64,000 nucleotides of DNA from Candidatus Nitrosotalea sp. TS (GCF_011319465.1 NZ_RCMB01000016.1:1-64000), one strand, 5' to 3'; shown: positions 8,711 through 19,261, counted from the first letter of the stretch. The notes: generated from the sequence alone by a model not told the origin. Program-made: numbers and translations.

Positions 8711-11700
8711 ATGAGATTTGTTGGAATATTTTTCCTCCTTGTGTTAACGATAGGAATAATTCCTACACAAAATTATTTTTCAGGACCACTTGTCACAGGG
8801 TTTTTACAGCAAGTTCATGCACTGGTCGCTTCAAATCCAAACTTGTTTGTCTCTGCAGAAAATTCACAGTACAACAATTACTTTGCAGGCCCCAAGTGGT
8901 CCAGGTAATAGTATCTGATCCTAACATAAACAGATTGGACCAACCCTATGGCGAGCCCGTAGTTACAGTTAATGGAAAGAAGTTGAGAATGGCACAGGCA
9001 ACAGACGGCAATTGGTACGGATATTTTGCCGACAGGAATCAAGCAATTACTGCAAGCAACACTGCACCTGTTCCTGCAAAAGGTCTGAACTTTGGAGCGT
9101 TCTGCAAAAGTGGCACGATTGGAGGTGTCGATTTTGGCTCGCAGACCAAAGGGTTTACTGTTGCAGAAAACGGATTTGACGGCGCCATAGGTCTATCTGT
9201 TACAGGTTCAAAGATCCCGATAGGTCCTCTTAGCAATACGTGTACCGGATTTGGCAATGGAATGGTTCTGGAACATGTAGTCAGAGAGAACAAGACTTTG
9301 AACACAAATTCCGCAGGCTATGGAGCATCTGCCAAACTAGAGTCAGCATGGCCAGTAATTCAGCTCTATGACTTTTCAGCAATCCCAACTGCAGTTACAG
9401 TAGATTACCAAGCAGCAGGTGGTGACCAAGTTGTCAATCTTACTTTTGACAAAATTCCATCAAATCTTATTTCCGTTGCTACAGACAAGCCAGCGTATAT
9501 TGCCAGCGCCCCTGTCTTGATGACAATAAATGATCCACAGCTTGGCATCGACCCAACCGAGGAAGACTCTTGGACATGGGGAGCAAATGCCAACAATAAT
9601 ACTCTCTTCTATGAAGCATTTGACAGAAACGGCAGGTCAGATGCAGACGGCTATTGCGTTACAACTGCCAAAACTCAGGTGGCGGTGGGAAACGGCCCCA
9701 CTGGCATTACATACGACTCGGCAAAGGGCGAGCTCTTTGTTACAAACTATTATTCAAGAACAGTCTCTGTAATTAGTGACGTAACAAATTCTGTGGTGGC
9801 AACAATTCCTGTAAAAAATGCTCCTCGCGGTATCGCATATGACTCGGCAAAGGGCGAGCTCTTTGTTACAAATGATGGCGGAGGAAACATCAGCGTGATT
9901 AGTGACGTAACAAATTCTGTGGTGGCAACAATTCCCGTAGGCAGTAACACTACAGCAATAACATATGACCAGTCTCTGGGCGAGATCTTTGTAGGAGATG
10001 ACGGACAGGATAAAATATCTGTAATCAATGACGCGTCAAACTCTGTTAACACAACGATTCCTCTAAGTGGCGGTACATGGGCAATGGCTTATGACTCTTT
10101 CAAGGAAGAGATCTTTGCCGTAAGCCAAGACAGTGGCGTCAAATCAGTGTCGATAGTATCTCCTGATACTGGGTCTATTAGATCTACCATTTCCCTAACC
10201 GACTATCCTTCAAGCATTGCTTATGACCCAGCAAGGGGCGAGGTATTTGTTGGGCTCTCGTATGCCAACTCAACTTCTGTAATAAGCGACTCGTCAGACT
10301 CTGTGATAGCCACTATACCAGTTGGCAATAGCCCCACTGGAGTCGTGTATGACCCGACAAGAAATGACATCTTTGTTACCAATTATTTTTCACAGACAGT
10401 CTCGGTAATCAACGACTTGTCTAACTCTGTGGTGGCAACAATTCCTGTAAGAGATGTTCTATCTGGCGCAGCATACGATTCGGCAAAGGACGAGATCTTT
10501 GCCATCAGTAATTCTGCCAAGACCTACATCTTGCCAGCAATCCCGGGCTGGACTTATATTCAGACAGCGTGCAGTTCAGGAACAGTTCCTGCGATGCAGA
10601 ATCTAATTGGTAATCTCACGTCCTTCATGTTTGACCACAACGGTAGGCTTACCATAGACCCCTCTCCAAATGGTACAAGGATTCTAGACTTTCAATCAAA
10701 TGGCAGACAGATCCTAAACGGATCATCTTTCACAAGAGGTGACCCAACAAAGCAAACAACTGCTTCAATTGGTCCTGGGTCCGAGCCAATAACTTTCATA
10801 GAGATGGGTGGAGTAAACACCGGCGTCTTTGGAAACTGGGACGGGAAGAAGAAACCAGATCTTGCAGTGACAAACAGTTTGAACATTAAAGGACTGCAAG
10901 CGACATTCAGCTATAACAACATCGCAGGAAGCATTGTTGCCCAGTGGGGCGGAGACACAGTTTTACTTAAGAGCACCGCGTTTGAACCAACACCAAACCC
11001 ATTTTCCATCATGAGTTTCCAGAATGGTCTCAAGGCTGGTCAAAAGTATCATTTTTTGATCCAGTTTAACAGTCCACCTACATCTTCAGATCAAGCAGAG
11101 CTTGCAAGTCAAGGAATCACGTTGCTCCAATATGTAAGCGGCAACACATTTGTCGCATCTGGCATCGCAAGTCCTTTTAGTATACTTTCCATACCACCAG
11201 ATGTAAGATGGACCGGGCAGTTCCTTTCGTCATATAAGATATCCCCAATCTTGGCTGCAAATGATACAAGCAAGATTCCGTCGTGGGCACTTGAGAATGC
11301 TCCTGGTACCAGTCTACCAAGCTATGCAGTGATAACAGCAGATCTTAACATAGATGCAAACATGACCAATGTAGCCCAGACCATAACAAGCTATGGCGGA
11401 ATGGTAGAGGCAGAGGTTCCCTTGGTTCCTTCGGTTACGGCAGTATTGCCTCTTACCAATCTGTATTCTACAATAACAAAGATTGCACAGATAGATGACG
11501 TACAATTCATTGATGTTGTAGAACCGCCCCTTGTGGCACAAAGTGACAATGGAACGATTACGGCAAATGCGGATTATGTAAACCAGAGAGGAGCCATCTA
11601 AAAATGGCGTAGGCTTGCTTGGCGATAATGTTACAGTCTTCGTCTATGATGGCGGAACAGTATTTCCCTATCATCCTGATTTTGGCAGTCGCCTCTGGGA

Positions 11701-14134
11701 CCAGACAGGATCATGCAATGAGGACCATGCTACAAACGTTGCAGGAATTCTTGGTGGAGATGGTAGCATGAGCAATAACTATCATGTGTGCTATGGAACG
11801 CAAGTATGTTGGACTGGTACTGAAAACCAGTGGTCCGGAATAGCCCCTCATGTAAACATAACATCCATCGGTTATGCAAAAGTTACAAATCCAGATATTT
11901 GTAATACTAACGGTGGTCCTCCCAGTGTAGATTATAACGATGACAAGCAATTTTCACAAGATTATAACATCATATCAACAAGACATATAGATCTTGCCAC
12001 AATGTCCATATCTTCAGCAGTTAGCGGAGCCTGTTGTCTTGGCCAATATACTCCCACCTCCATAGCTATTGACAATATTACTACTGGAGCAATTGCCAAT
12101 CAGAGTCTTACCATCTTTGAAGCTGTAGGCAATCGCGATCCTACTGAAAATTTTACGACCGTAGACCCCCCTGCCACTGCCAAGAACAGCATTTCGGTAG
12201 GAGAGATTTACTCAAAGGATTATAGTATATCTGACACCTCGGGATTTGGGCCAACTTCTGATGGACGTATCAAGCCAGACATTGTTGCCCCAGGTTGTTA
12301 TGGAGAAACTCCTAATGACTATCTAATCACAACTGGTGTTAACTTTAACTTAAACGAATCAAATTATGAAACTGCGCCCTGCGGAACAAGCTATGCAACG
12401 CCCCTGGCAGCTGGAATTGGGTCGTTGATGGTTGAAAAGTGGAATCAGCTACATCCGAACTCGCCTGGCCTATTACCAAGCACTGTCAAGGCCATTCTGG
12501 TTCACACTGCACTTGATCTTGGCAGTCCCGGTCCAAGCTACAAGTATGGTTGGGGAGCCATAAACGCAAAGTCCGCAGTTGAGCTTATCGACAGGAATGC
12601 ACTTCAAAGTTCAGGTCATCTGATAAACGTTGCAAATGTCAGTAGTGGCAAAGAGATCACGTTCAATTTTACCTCCAATACAACCGACGACGTAAAGGCA
12701 ACACTTGTCTGGGACGACCCGCCAGCTGCTCCCTTTGCAGCAAGCACACTTGTTAACCAATTGAATCTCACGTTAATAGATCCTAGCGGAAACCACATAG
12801 AACCTTATCTGCTAAACTCCTCGCAACCTAACAAGCCGGCTACTACAGGAAATGACACTGTAAACAACGTCAAGGTTGCAGTTGGCAACGGAATACCAGG
12901 CACATGGCAGGCCGTAGTAGACGGTTCGCGTGTCTTTCCTAACACCTCACAGTATTTTACCCTGATAATCTCAAATGCTGTGAAGCGAAGTATAAGCATG
13001 AGCTTAACGCCTCAGACCGTAACTGGTCAGAACCCAGTTACCATCAATGCAACAATATCGGATAATGATACTGGTACTTCCTTGCCAGTCTCTGGAAGTG
13101 TTACCTTTGGCGATGGAAATAGCGGAGGTTCATTTTCCACACCAAATTGTTACACACAAAATGGCAGCCTAGTATGCCTTGTAAACTATACCCCAAATAG
13201 CCAAGGCAACATTCCCATAACAGCAAACTACACGGGTGATCTCGTTCATGCCAAACTCATCATTCCTAACATATCAAATTCAAACAACAATACCAACCAA
13301 TCTTCAACTGCTTGCAAATCAAATTTAGCAACAGTCGAAATAATTCCTGTAAAAGCTCTCCAGTCTTTTACCAAGACCCCCAACCTAATAGCTAATTTCT
13401 TTGCAGGCAAATCAATCAAGGTAACAAACAACAGTACAAATTCACATCTTTCAAACTATGTTACTCTGCAGAATGTCCCAGACAAATATGCCGTAATCCA
13501 TTACAGTGTAACTGGCCAGAACGTGACTACCGTTGCATTTGAGGACAGATATGGAAGACCAGAGTCAAACAACAACCTTAACGCATTTTTGCAGATAAGC
13601 CACAAAAAAGATACAATAAGTTCAATGAGAGGAATAGAGCTTGGAGGCGACCAGATTTTAGTCGGACTTGCCAGCATGGGGCACAACACTACGCTTGCAA
13701 ATTCAGCCGAAATCAATATACCGTCTGGTAATGCAAGGGTTATGCAAAAATTCAGGGTTCCACTAAATGCCAGTGCAGACGTTGAACAGGTGCCAGAACC
13801 AGTCCGTAACTTTCTTAACGGGTCACTTGACCTTGAAAACTTGAAAACAGGAAATTATCTAACTCACTATTACTTTTTGCAAACGGTACCAGATAACTAT
13901 GCTCGTCTATGTAAAGGAATAATGAACCAGAATGTAACGACCATCGCATTTGAAGACGAGTATGGCTTGAATAGCAGCAACGGAAATCTAAATGTCTTTC
14001 TCCAGATAAGCCACGACAGTACAAAGGTAAACTCGCTCACAGCAGTGCAGCTTGGGGGTGATAATATTGAGGCATTTGTCAATGGCGTCGATGAAGGCAG
14101 CATTACAAAGTCAATTGAGATTCCAATGAAATGA
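8711..14134 (+). CDS. Giant secreted subtilisin-like protease with inserted YVTN beta-propeller, frame broken twice
   Basis: One gene of about 1,800 codons is read in three frames. The first segment holds a signal peptide and ends NNYFAGPK at 8908; dropping back one base near 8893 continues as QVVQVIVSDPNIN. The second segment has about seven beta-propeller repeats (variants of ITYDSAKGELFVTN and VVATIPV, 9680-10540). It ends at a TAA at 11599; skipping one base continues as KNGVGLLGDN, the start of the peptidase S8 domain. The triad is visible: Asp in VFVYDGG, His in NEDHATNVAG, Ser in CGTSYATP. Ig-like domains follow, then two similar domains ending LQISHKKDT and LQISHDSTK. The two shifts compensate in sign and look like sequencing indels. 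The enzyme is probably extracellular and N-glycosylated. Confidence 0.8.
9680..10540 (+). repeat. Tandem YVTN-type beta-propeller repeats within the subtilase
   Basis: About seven repeats of roughly 40 codons each carry variants of YDSAKGELFVTN followed by VSVISDVTNSVVATIPV. The first two copies are nearly identical at DNA level (the string starting actcggcaaagggcgag occurs at about 9715 and 9841), suggesting recent duplication. The number of blades fits one closed propeller. Confidence 0.75.
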
Positions 14135-14280
14135 TGTTTTGATAGAATTAGTCACTGCATAAAAATCATAAGACAAGATCTCGGTAACTGCAGAATAGAG
14201 AGGAATTATCGTACAGTCTAACGCAGCAAATCAACACACAGGATTCCTTTAATATTCTGGTACCATCCAGTAAAGCGGGA

Positions 14281-14913
14281 TTGGTGGGTTTGGAAGACGG
14301 ATTACCATTAGGTAAGACTGGATTCAATCTAGATTTAGATCCGTTCAGGTATATTGATTCCATCATGGAAAGAAAGCATATCTGTCTCTTTTACGAAGAA
14401 CCAGAGTATGCAAGGATGATAGAGTTTAGGTTCATAAGAAATGGGCTTGCACTTGACGAGCAGTGTGTGTATGCTACAGACGAAGACTCTGGTTCTGTAA
14501 TGCTTCGGATGCTCACATACGGTATTCCGCTAAAATATTTTCAAACGGGAAGGCTCAAGATTCATCAGATACAAAAGGTTATCGGCAATACAGAAGAGAT
14601 AATGGACGACTGCAAAAGAAATATTGGAATTCTACTCTCAGGCCTCAGCATGCCATTTAGGATGGTTTCAAGAATTGTTGCCGATGTAAGCACGATGACT
14701 AGAATGGCAGTTGAGCTCGAGCTTGAGCGGATAACCCACCAGGCATTTGAGGCCTTTGGGGGGTCGCTCATCTGTCCCTATGATATCTCCAAGATAGAGC
14801 ACACAAGAAAAAAAGAGTGGATGGAGAAGCTGTGCGAGAACCATCATGTCGTAATTTATGCTCCAAGGTTTGGAGAGGGCTCGGTCTTTGGGTGTCAAGA
14901 GTTACAAAAGTGA
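14281..14913 (+). CDS. MEDS-domain signalling protein
   Basis: A 210-residue cytoplasmic protein resembling the MEDS sensory domain (methanogen/methylotroph, DcmR-type), a RecA-like fold of unknown ligand. Visible family features are HICLFYEEPEYARMIEFRF near the start, a central GLALDEQCVYATDED, and the end HHVVIYAPRFGEGSVFG. The open frame starts at a TTG (14281), but the first ATG in register near the conserved block is at about 14365 (MERKHICLF), so the true start is uncertain. No output domain is attached, so it may act on a partner. It stands upstream of other small regulatory genes and the nucleotide cyclases. Confidence 0.6.
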   Translation: MVGLEDGLPLGKTGFNLDLDPFRYIDSIMERKHICLFYEEPEYARMIEFRFIRNGLALDEQCVYATDEDSGSVMLRMLTYGIPLKYFQTGRLKIHQIQKVIGNTEEIMDDCKRNIGILLSGLSMPFRMVSRIVADVSTMTRMAVELELERITHQAFEAFGGSLICPYDISKIEHTRKKEWMEKLCENHHVVIYAPRFGEGSVFGCQELQK

Positions 14914-14987
14914 TCAAATGTTAGCAAATTTTTCTATCGGTGTCTTTCAGCAAGTCATCACCTAATTAGGAGAACTAAAACAGAAAG

Positions 14988-15269
14988 TCACTCTAGTGTC
15001 TTGAGGAACTTGCGGATGTGTTCCTGCATTGCATACTCTCCAAGATGTGTCTTTACAAGCTCCACAATCTTAATGTATGAATCCCCAAATGTTTCAAGCA
15101 AGGCTCTTCTTAGTATTTCTGGGTTGTGGTAGCAGTCCACAAAGTATAATGCGTATTCCTGATATAGTTTGTAGTATACCTCTTCAAGTGCAGAGTTACC
15201 ATACTCAATCAGGGCTTTTTCTATTGCATAGGATACAATCGCCTCCCTTACGTTGTTTTTTGAAGCCAT
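14988..15269 (-). CDS. Small helical protein, function unknown
   Basis: About 93 residues from the ATG at 15269 (MASKNNVREAIVSYAI). A longer GTG start at 15302 adds 11 residues that look non-coding. The protein is predicted all-helical, rich in Glu, Leu and Tyr, with no Cys motif or membrane segment. It ends EHIRKFLKTLE. It resembles a conserved thaumarchaeal family in composition, but I cannot name it. It is divergent from the RAM-domain gene at 15379, so the two may share a promoter region of about 110 bases. Confidence 0.6.
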   Translation of the reverse strand: MASKNNVREAIVSYAIEKALIEYGNSALEEVYYKLYQEYALYFVDCYHNPEILRRALLETFGDSYIKIVELVKTHLGEYAMQEHIRKFLKTLE

Positions 15270-15378
15270 ACTTGGTACCTTGGAACCACTGATTGATATC
15301 ACGTGTTTAGCTGTTCTTGCAAATTCTTAGCTAATCTTGCAAGCAGAGATTACATGGTATAATTCCAATATTGATATC

Positions 15379-15654
15379 ATGTCAGAGACATTTCAACTTG
15401 ACAAGATAGAGACCGTAACAAGAGCATACTTGATGATAAACTGCGAGGATGGTAGCGAGACACATGTCTTCGATGAGCTAAAAACATTTCCTGAAATTAA
15501 GAAAGCAGAGATGACAATTGGAAGACATGACATCTTGGCATTAATTCAGGCAGACTCGCCAGACGAGCTGAGGGACATCATAGCAATGAAGATAAGAAAG
15601 ATCCCACAGATTAGCTGTACTACAACACTTGTATGCACAGAGTCTAGAGCATAA
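15379..15654 (+). CDS. Stand-alone Lrp/AsnC ligand-binding (RAM) domain protein
   Basis: About 91 residues from the ATG at 15379. The sequence has the ferredoxin-like RAM fold order: TRAYLMINCEDGSE, then VFDELKTFPEIKKAEMTIGRHDILALIQADSPDELRDIIAMKIRKI in pieces matching beta-alpha-beta-beta-alpha, and TCTTTLVC-like closing strand (ISCTTTLVCTE). The DNA-binding helix-turn-helix of Lrp regulators is absent. Such stand-alone domains sense amino acids or effectors and can assemble with full-length Lrp proteins. A TTG 42 bases upstream is an alternative start but adds residues unlike the family. It is followed after four bases by a 41-residue zinc-ribbon gene, probably in one transcript. Confidence 0.8.
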   Translation: MSETFQLDKIETVTRAYLMINCEDGSETHVFDELKTFPEIKKAEMTIGRHDILALIQADSPDELRDIIAMKIRKIPQISCTTTLVCTESRA

Positions 15655-15658
15655 AAAA

Positions 15659-15784
15659 ATGATATACGAAAAAACCCAGTGCCAGTCATGCGGATGCAAC
15701 AATGCAGTTGTGGTACCAGAGTCGAGATACCACGGCTTTAGGGGCCGCTGTCCAGATTGTGGCGGCGACTGGCCAGAGTCATGA
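15659..15784 (+). CDS. 41-residue zinc-ribbon protein
   Basis: A short ORF starting four bases after the RAM-domain gene stop. It contains two CxxC-type knuckles: CQSCGC at about residues 8-13 and CPDCGG at about 32-37, spaced as in a rubredoxin-like zinc ribbon, and ends DWPES. Tight spacing and the clean motif support a real gene, probably zinc-binding. Its partner is unknown; small zinc ribbons of this kind often act in transcription or ribosome processes, which is inference here. Confidence 0.65.
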   Translation: MIYEKTQCQSCGCNNAVVVPESRYHGFRGRCPDCGGDWPES

Positions 15785-15867
15785 AATCAAAAATAATTTT
15801 TAACAGTTGAGCTGAAGTCAACTGAAAATCAAAGATCATTTTTTTATGAAAATTTTGTATAAAGAAT

Positions 15868-15952
15868 GCCGGTAGGGTTGGCAAGCACGTGATGCCGAGT
15901 GCCTGAAAAACACTTTGCTGTACCCTAGCTCGTGGGTTCAAATCCACCCGGC
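15868..15952 (+). tRNA. tRNA-like gene, class II size, identity not assignable
   Basis: The 5' end GCCGG pairs with CCGGC at the 3' end, TA follows as expected for positions 8-9, and the 3' half has a T-arm GTGGG-TTCAAAT-CCAC. Length is about 85 nt, as for Ser/Leu tRNAs. However, the acceptor stem has only five clear pairs, the T-arm is one base short compared with the otherwise matching arm at 19535-19551 on the minus strand, and no good anticodon stem-loop is found (the nearest is AGTG-CCTGAAAAA-CACT). It may carry an indel or intron, or be a decayed tRNA. Confidence 0.45.
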
Positions 15953-16018
15953 TGGGTTTATTTTTAAATGATGTTTGTGTCTAATGATGCTTTAGACTTG
16001 ATTTGATAGAAGGTTGTC

Positions 16019-17428
16019 TTACCACTCAAACCTGTACGCTTCATATGCTGAAAGTTTTGACTTTTCCCAGGTTATCTCAGTTCTGTCAGAAAGATATCGT
16101 GCCTTGGCAGCAGGAGATGCATGGGTCTTGGATCCAGTCTCAGGGTCTACCTTGAGAACCCTATTTTTTACCTCAACTCCCTTTGGTGTTGTGCAGTGGT
16201 ACCGCAATAGATTACAGTCAGATGAGACCTTGTAGAAAAAGTTGCGCTCTGGTTCCTCCCAGTCATACTCTAACGTAATCTTTTGCCCCTTTTGGTTTGG
16301 CTTGAGGGGCTTGTTTAGTTTTACAATAAACTCCTTGTGGTATGGCTTGTTTACATTCAAGGATACTATATCGAGCTCTTCCCCATTGCTGCCAGTCACT
16401 ATTACATTCATGTCAGGAAAGTCCCTTGGGACATCACCGTCAAGATAATAAAAAATCTGGTCTTTTGGTTCTCCTGAGATGTTTTTTATGTCCCATGTCC
16501 AGCTGTGGTGGGTCATCATTGTTTTAGGATCGGTAACCTCAATTCTGAGATCTACGCGTGAAAAATAAAATGTACTGCTGTTTTTGAAATCCTGCTCTAC
16601 TGCCTTGCTCTTTTGCACCTTGCCTTTTGTCGGAGTGTTCTTGTTTCCAAATCCATCCCCACAGATGTTATAGATCAAGAGTTGCTCACCGTGTTTTATC
16701 ATATAGTCCCCCACAGGATGCATGATTACCTTGTATTCTGGAGAAAGTTTGCGAATGTCGTCTGCTATTCTTGATGACGCAAAGATCTGCATCGTGCCAC
16801 CCAAGTCCATCACACGCCTTGCCATTATAATACCAGGACCCCAGAAAGTCTTATTCCCGTTGATATCTTTGATTGAATATACAGGTCCCGTGTCAATCCC
16901 AATTCTAACATAGAGCTTCTCCTTTGTCGTCCTGAGTTGGTTGTATCTTGAAATTGCCTTGTGAAGTTCGATTGCAAGGCGCAGCGGTTGCTCGGAGCTG
17001 TCGGAGAATCCAATCACCATGCCATCACCTGTCGTTAGAACCGTAGCAGAGTTTGCACCGCCATGTAAAAATGCGTCTGACTTTCGAATCAAGTCAGTCA
17101 AGACAAGAATCTTGCGGGCCTGCTCCTTTGTAGATATAGAGGGATCGGAGCTGCCTACTATATCAGTGAAGAACCAATGGTATGTCTTGGTCAAGGTACG
17201 CACGTCTTCAATCAAAAACTCGTCATTTCTTAGCAGACGAGATATGTGAGATACAAAGTCATTTGGTGCTGCGCGCAAAATGTCGTATGCGTTTGTAGGA
17301 ATCACTCCAAGTTTTATCTTGTGGCGCTTTAGTTCTTCTAGCAGCCAGTCCCTTCCCTTGCCCTTCTCCTCCAACAGTCCCAAGACCTCGGCAATCTTTT
17401 CGATCTTGTTCTTACTTGATCTAAGCAA
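16019..17428 (-). CDS. Class III nucleotide cyclase homologue with C-terminal beta domain
   Basis: A 469-residue cytoplasmic protein. A helical N-terminal region of about 80 residues precedes a class III cyclase domain: FFTDIVGSS supplies the first metal Asp, TTGDGMVIGF the second. Substrate and transition-state positions are unusual: the purine-binding Lys before GDG is Leu, the Asp before WG is Thr, and the Asn of the usual VNxAxR is Ile (GPGIIMARRV), though the Arg is kept. A C-terminal domain of about 200 residues, beta-rich with many Trp and Tyr, is not recognised. Adenylate cyclase activity is therefore doubtful; it may make another product, pair with the neighbouring homologue or only bind nucleotide. 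It lies downstream of that homologue on the same strand. Confidence 0.7.
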   Translation of the reverse strand: MLRSSKNKIEKIAEVLGLLEEKGKGRDWLLEELKRHKIKLGVIPTNAYDILRAAPNDFVSHISRLLRNDEFLIEDVRTLTKTYHWFFTDIVGSSDPSISTKEQARKILVLTDLIRKSDAFLHGGANSATVLTTGDGMVIGFSDSSEQPLRLAIELHKAISRYNQLRTTKEKLYVRIGIDTGPVYSIKDINGNKTFWGPGIIMARRVMDLGGTMQIFASSRIADDIRKLSPEYKVIMHPVGDYMIKHGEQLLIYNICGDGFGNKNTPTKGKVQKSKAVEQDFKNSSTFYFSRVDLRIEVTDPKTMMTHHSWTWDIKNISGEPKDQIFYYLDGDVPRDFPDMNVIVTGSNGEELDIVSLNVNKPYHKEFIVKLNKPLKPNQKGQKITLEYDWEEPERNFFYKVSSDCNLLRYHCTTPKGVEVKNRVLKVDPETGSKTHASPAAKARYLSDRTEITWEKSKLSAYEAYRFEW

Positions 17429-17488
17429 ACATCTATTTTGCGTTCACGTTTCTAATAAGGAATATTGCTCTAGAAGATTCTTCTATAT

Positions 17489-17596
17489 TCAGTATCGGAG
17501 GGCCAAATCCCATGCGTCAATCTCTTCGCACAGAACAGCAACAAGGTTTCCTCCCCCACCGCCTTGTACGCAAATTATTTTGTCTTGGTAACTCAT
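17489..17596 (-). CDS. 35-residue ORF between the two cyclase genes
   Basis: An ATG-started short frame (MSYQDKIICVQGGGGGN, ending DLALRY) in the 215-base gap between the two cyclase homologues, same strand. The Gly run is a loop-like element. No family is recognised, and it could be chance or a decayed N-terminus. Confidence 0.25.
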   Translation of the reverse strand: MSYQDKIICVQGGGGGNLVAVLCEEIDAWDLALRY

Positions 17597-17647
17597 GATA
17601 ACTATTAGAACTCGTGGGATATTACACTAGTTTGCTTTTCAAGCTAA

Positions 17648-18374
17648 TCACTTGCACTTTAAGCTAAGCTTGGAAGGACGTCGGGTTACGGTATACACTG
17701 GATAGCTGAACTTTAAACCCAAGCTATATGACCCAAGCAAGCCAAATTCATAGCTCTTCAATGATTTTACAATCTGATACAGGTCTCCCCCTATTACAAC
17801 CCCGTTTGGAGATGCGGTGCCGTTTATCTTGGAGCACAGATTCACTGTTGGTCCAAAGATATCTTCTACAGGAGTCAGTGATTTTGCAATGGTGCCATAG
17901 TCTGCGCTCACCCTAAAGTCGGTTTGTGGAAGGGATCTTTCAGACATGATCTCATTTATGGCACCATGAGAGTCGATAATTGAGAGACTGCACTTCCAGT
18001 ACATCAAGAAACGAGTCCTTGTCAGAATCATAGTCAGTCCTTGGAAAATAGTAAAGCAGGCTGTCGCCTATGTTTTTTACAACCTTTGCGCCAAATTCTT
18101 GCACTATAGTAGACATGGCATTTAAAAACGTCCCATAGTACTCGCCCATCTTTGAGTTTGAGATGCGTGCCGTGTTTACAGTTGAATTTACTACATCTAC
18201 AAGCCCAATGCAGTAGCTCTTCGATATGCCTGAAAAGACAGACTCGCGCTTTATGCGCTCCTTGATGAGCCTTGCCAGCTCGTCACTGCGAAGGGATGCA
18301 GGCCGGTCTCTATGCATCATCACACGTATCATTGGTGTCATAACTTGATAATTGCAACTTAGCTTGGATGACAA
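17648..18374 (-). CDS. Class III nucleotide cyclase homologue, adenylate-cyclase-like, one frameshift
   Basis: Two overlapping frames join into one protein of about 240 residues if one extra base near 17992 is removed (DVLE then CSLSIIDSHGAINEIM). The catalytic fold reads in order: IGLVDVVNST (first metal Asp), VVKNIGDSLLYYF (purine-specifying Lys and second metal Asp), ADYG, and DIFGPTVNLCSKI, which has the purine-specifying Asp and the transition-state Asn. The transition-state Arg is replaced by Lys. This set predicts ATP as substrate. There is no membrane segment or sensor domain. It is divergent from the FilR1-type regulator at 18428, with about 50 bases between. Confidence 0.7.
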
Positions 18375-18427
18375 CTAGTTAGCTTGTCATACAAACTGAT
18401 CTCATATGATACGGAACAATCTTTAGA

Positions 18428-19261
18428 TTGATGACATGCGGTATACAGGTTGTGAAAAAGGGGTTGGATGTTGCCGCTGCAGAGTTTTTGGAGCTTGCAA
18501 GCGAGCAGAGGCTTGAAATTCTGTCAAGGCTGTACGAACAAAACCTGAAGGTATCCACAGTGGCAAAGGAGATAGAGGCAACGGTACCAGAGGTATTTAG
18601 AAACTTTGAAAGACTTGTAAAGGCAGGTCTCATATCAAAGGAATCAGACGGCAGCTACTCAATTAGCACTGCTGGAAGATTGATGTACAACCAGGTATCG
18701 CTTGTCAGATTTCTCTCTGAGAACAAAAAATATCTGCAAACGCATATGTTTTCCGATGTATCAGACAAGTTTCTACAGAGAATAGGATCACTGGAGGGAG
18801 GCCAACACCTCAAAGGTGTTGTCAAGGTACTTGAAAAGTGGAAGGAGATCTATGACAATGCAGAAAGCTACATCTACAATGTTCTCTTTGAGGTGCCATA
18901 TACCGCTGATTTCATAGAACCCATCGTAAAAAAAATAGGCCAGGGAATAAAGTTGCGTTCCGTATTTTCAAATTCTGCCATAGTTCCAAATGACAGAAAA
19001 CAAGTCTTTGAAAAACAAGGATTCAAAAAATTCATCGAGGACGGAAAGGTAGAACGCAGGATGAAAGAAGACGTAAAGACTATCGTAATACTAAACGAAA
19101 AAGAGGCTTGCGTGATGTTTCCCGCATCTGACGATAATCCAGACGTGAGCGAGGGATTTTACTCAAAGGACACAGGGTTTCACGAGTGGTGCCTTGACTA
19201 CTTTACACATTGCTGGGATACTGCAGGACCATTTAGAGAAAAGATGCTTGAAGGCAAGTAA
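18428..19261 (+). CDS. Winged-helix transcriptional regulator, FilR1 (DUF1724) type
   Basis: A 277-residue cytoplasmic regulator. The N-terminal 90 residues form an ArsR-like winged helix (EFLELASEQRLEILSRLYE, then STVAKEIEATVPEVFRNFERL and a wing ending YSISTAGRLMY). The rest matches the FilR1-like C-terminal domain: AESYIYNVLFEVP, GIKLRSVFSNSA, ERRMKEDVKTIVILNEKEACVMFP, GFHEWCLDYFTHCWD. Thaumarchaea carry several such regulators of unknown effector. Starts at 18428 or 18431 (ATG) or later are possible. It is divergent from the cyclase gene and could control it. Confidence 0.8.
   Translation: MMTCGIQVVKKGLDVAAAEFLELASEQRLEILSRLYEQNLKVSTVAKEIEATVPEVFRNFERLVKAGLISKESDGSYSISTAGRLMYNQVSLVRFLSENKKYLQTHMFSDVSDKFLQRIGSLEGGQHLKGVVKVLEKWKEIYDNAESYIYNVLFEVPYTADFIEPIVKKIGQGIKLRSVFSNSAIVPNDRKQVFEKQGFKKFIEDGKVERRMKEDVKTIVILNEKEACVMFPASDDNPDVSEGFYSKDTGFHEWCLDYFTHCWDTAGPFREKMLEGK

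Noticed and set aside
8888-11615. Programmed frameshifting in the subtilase as a firm claim
   Set aside because: Many unrelated genes in the window have similar single-base indels, so error is the simpler explanation; kept only as a possibility in the findings.
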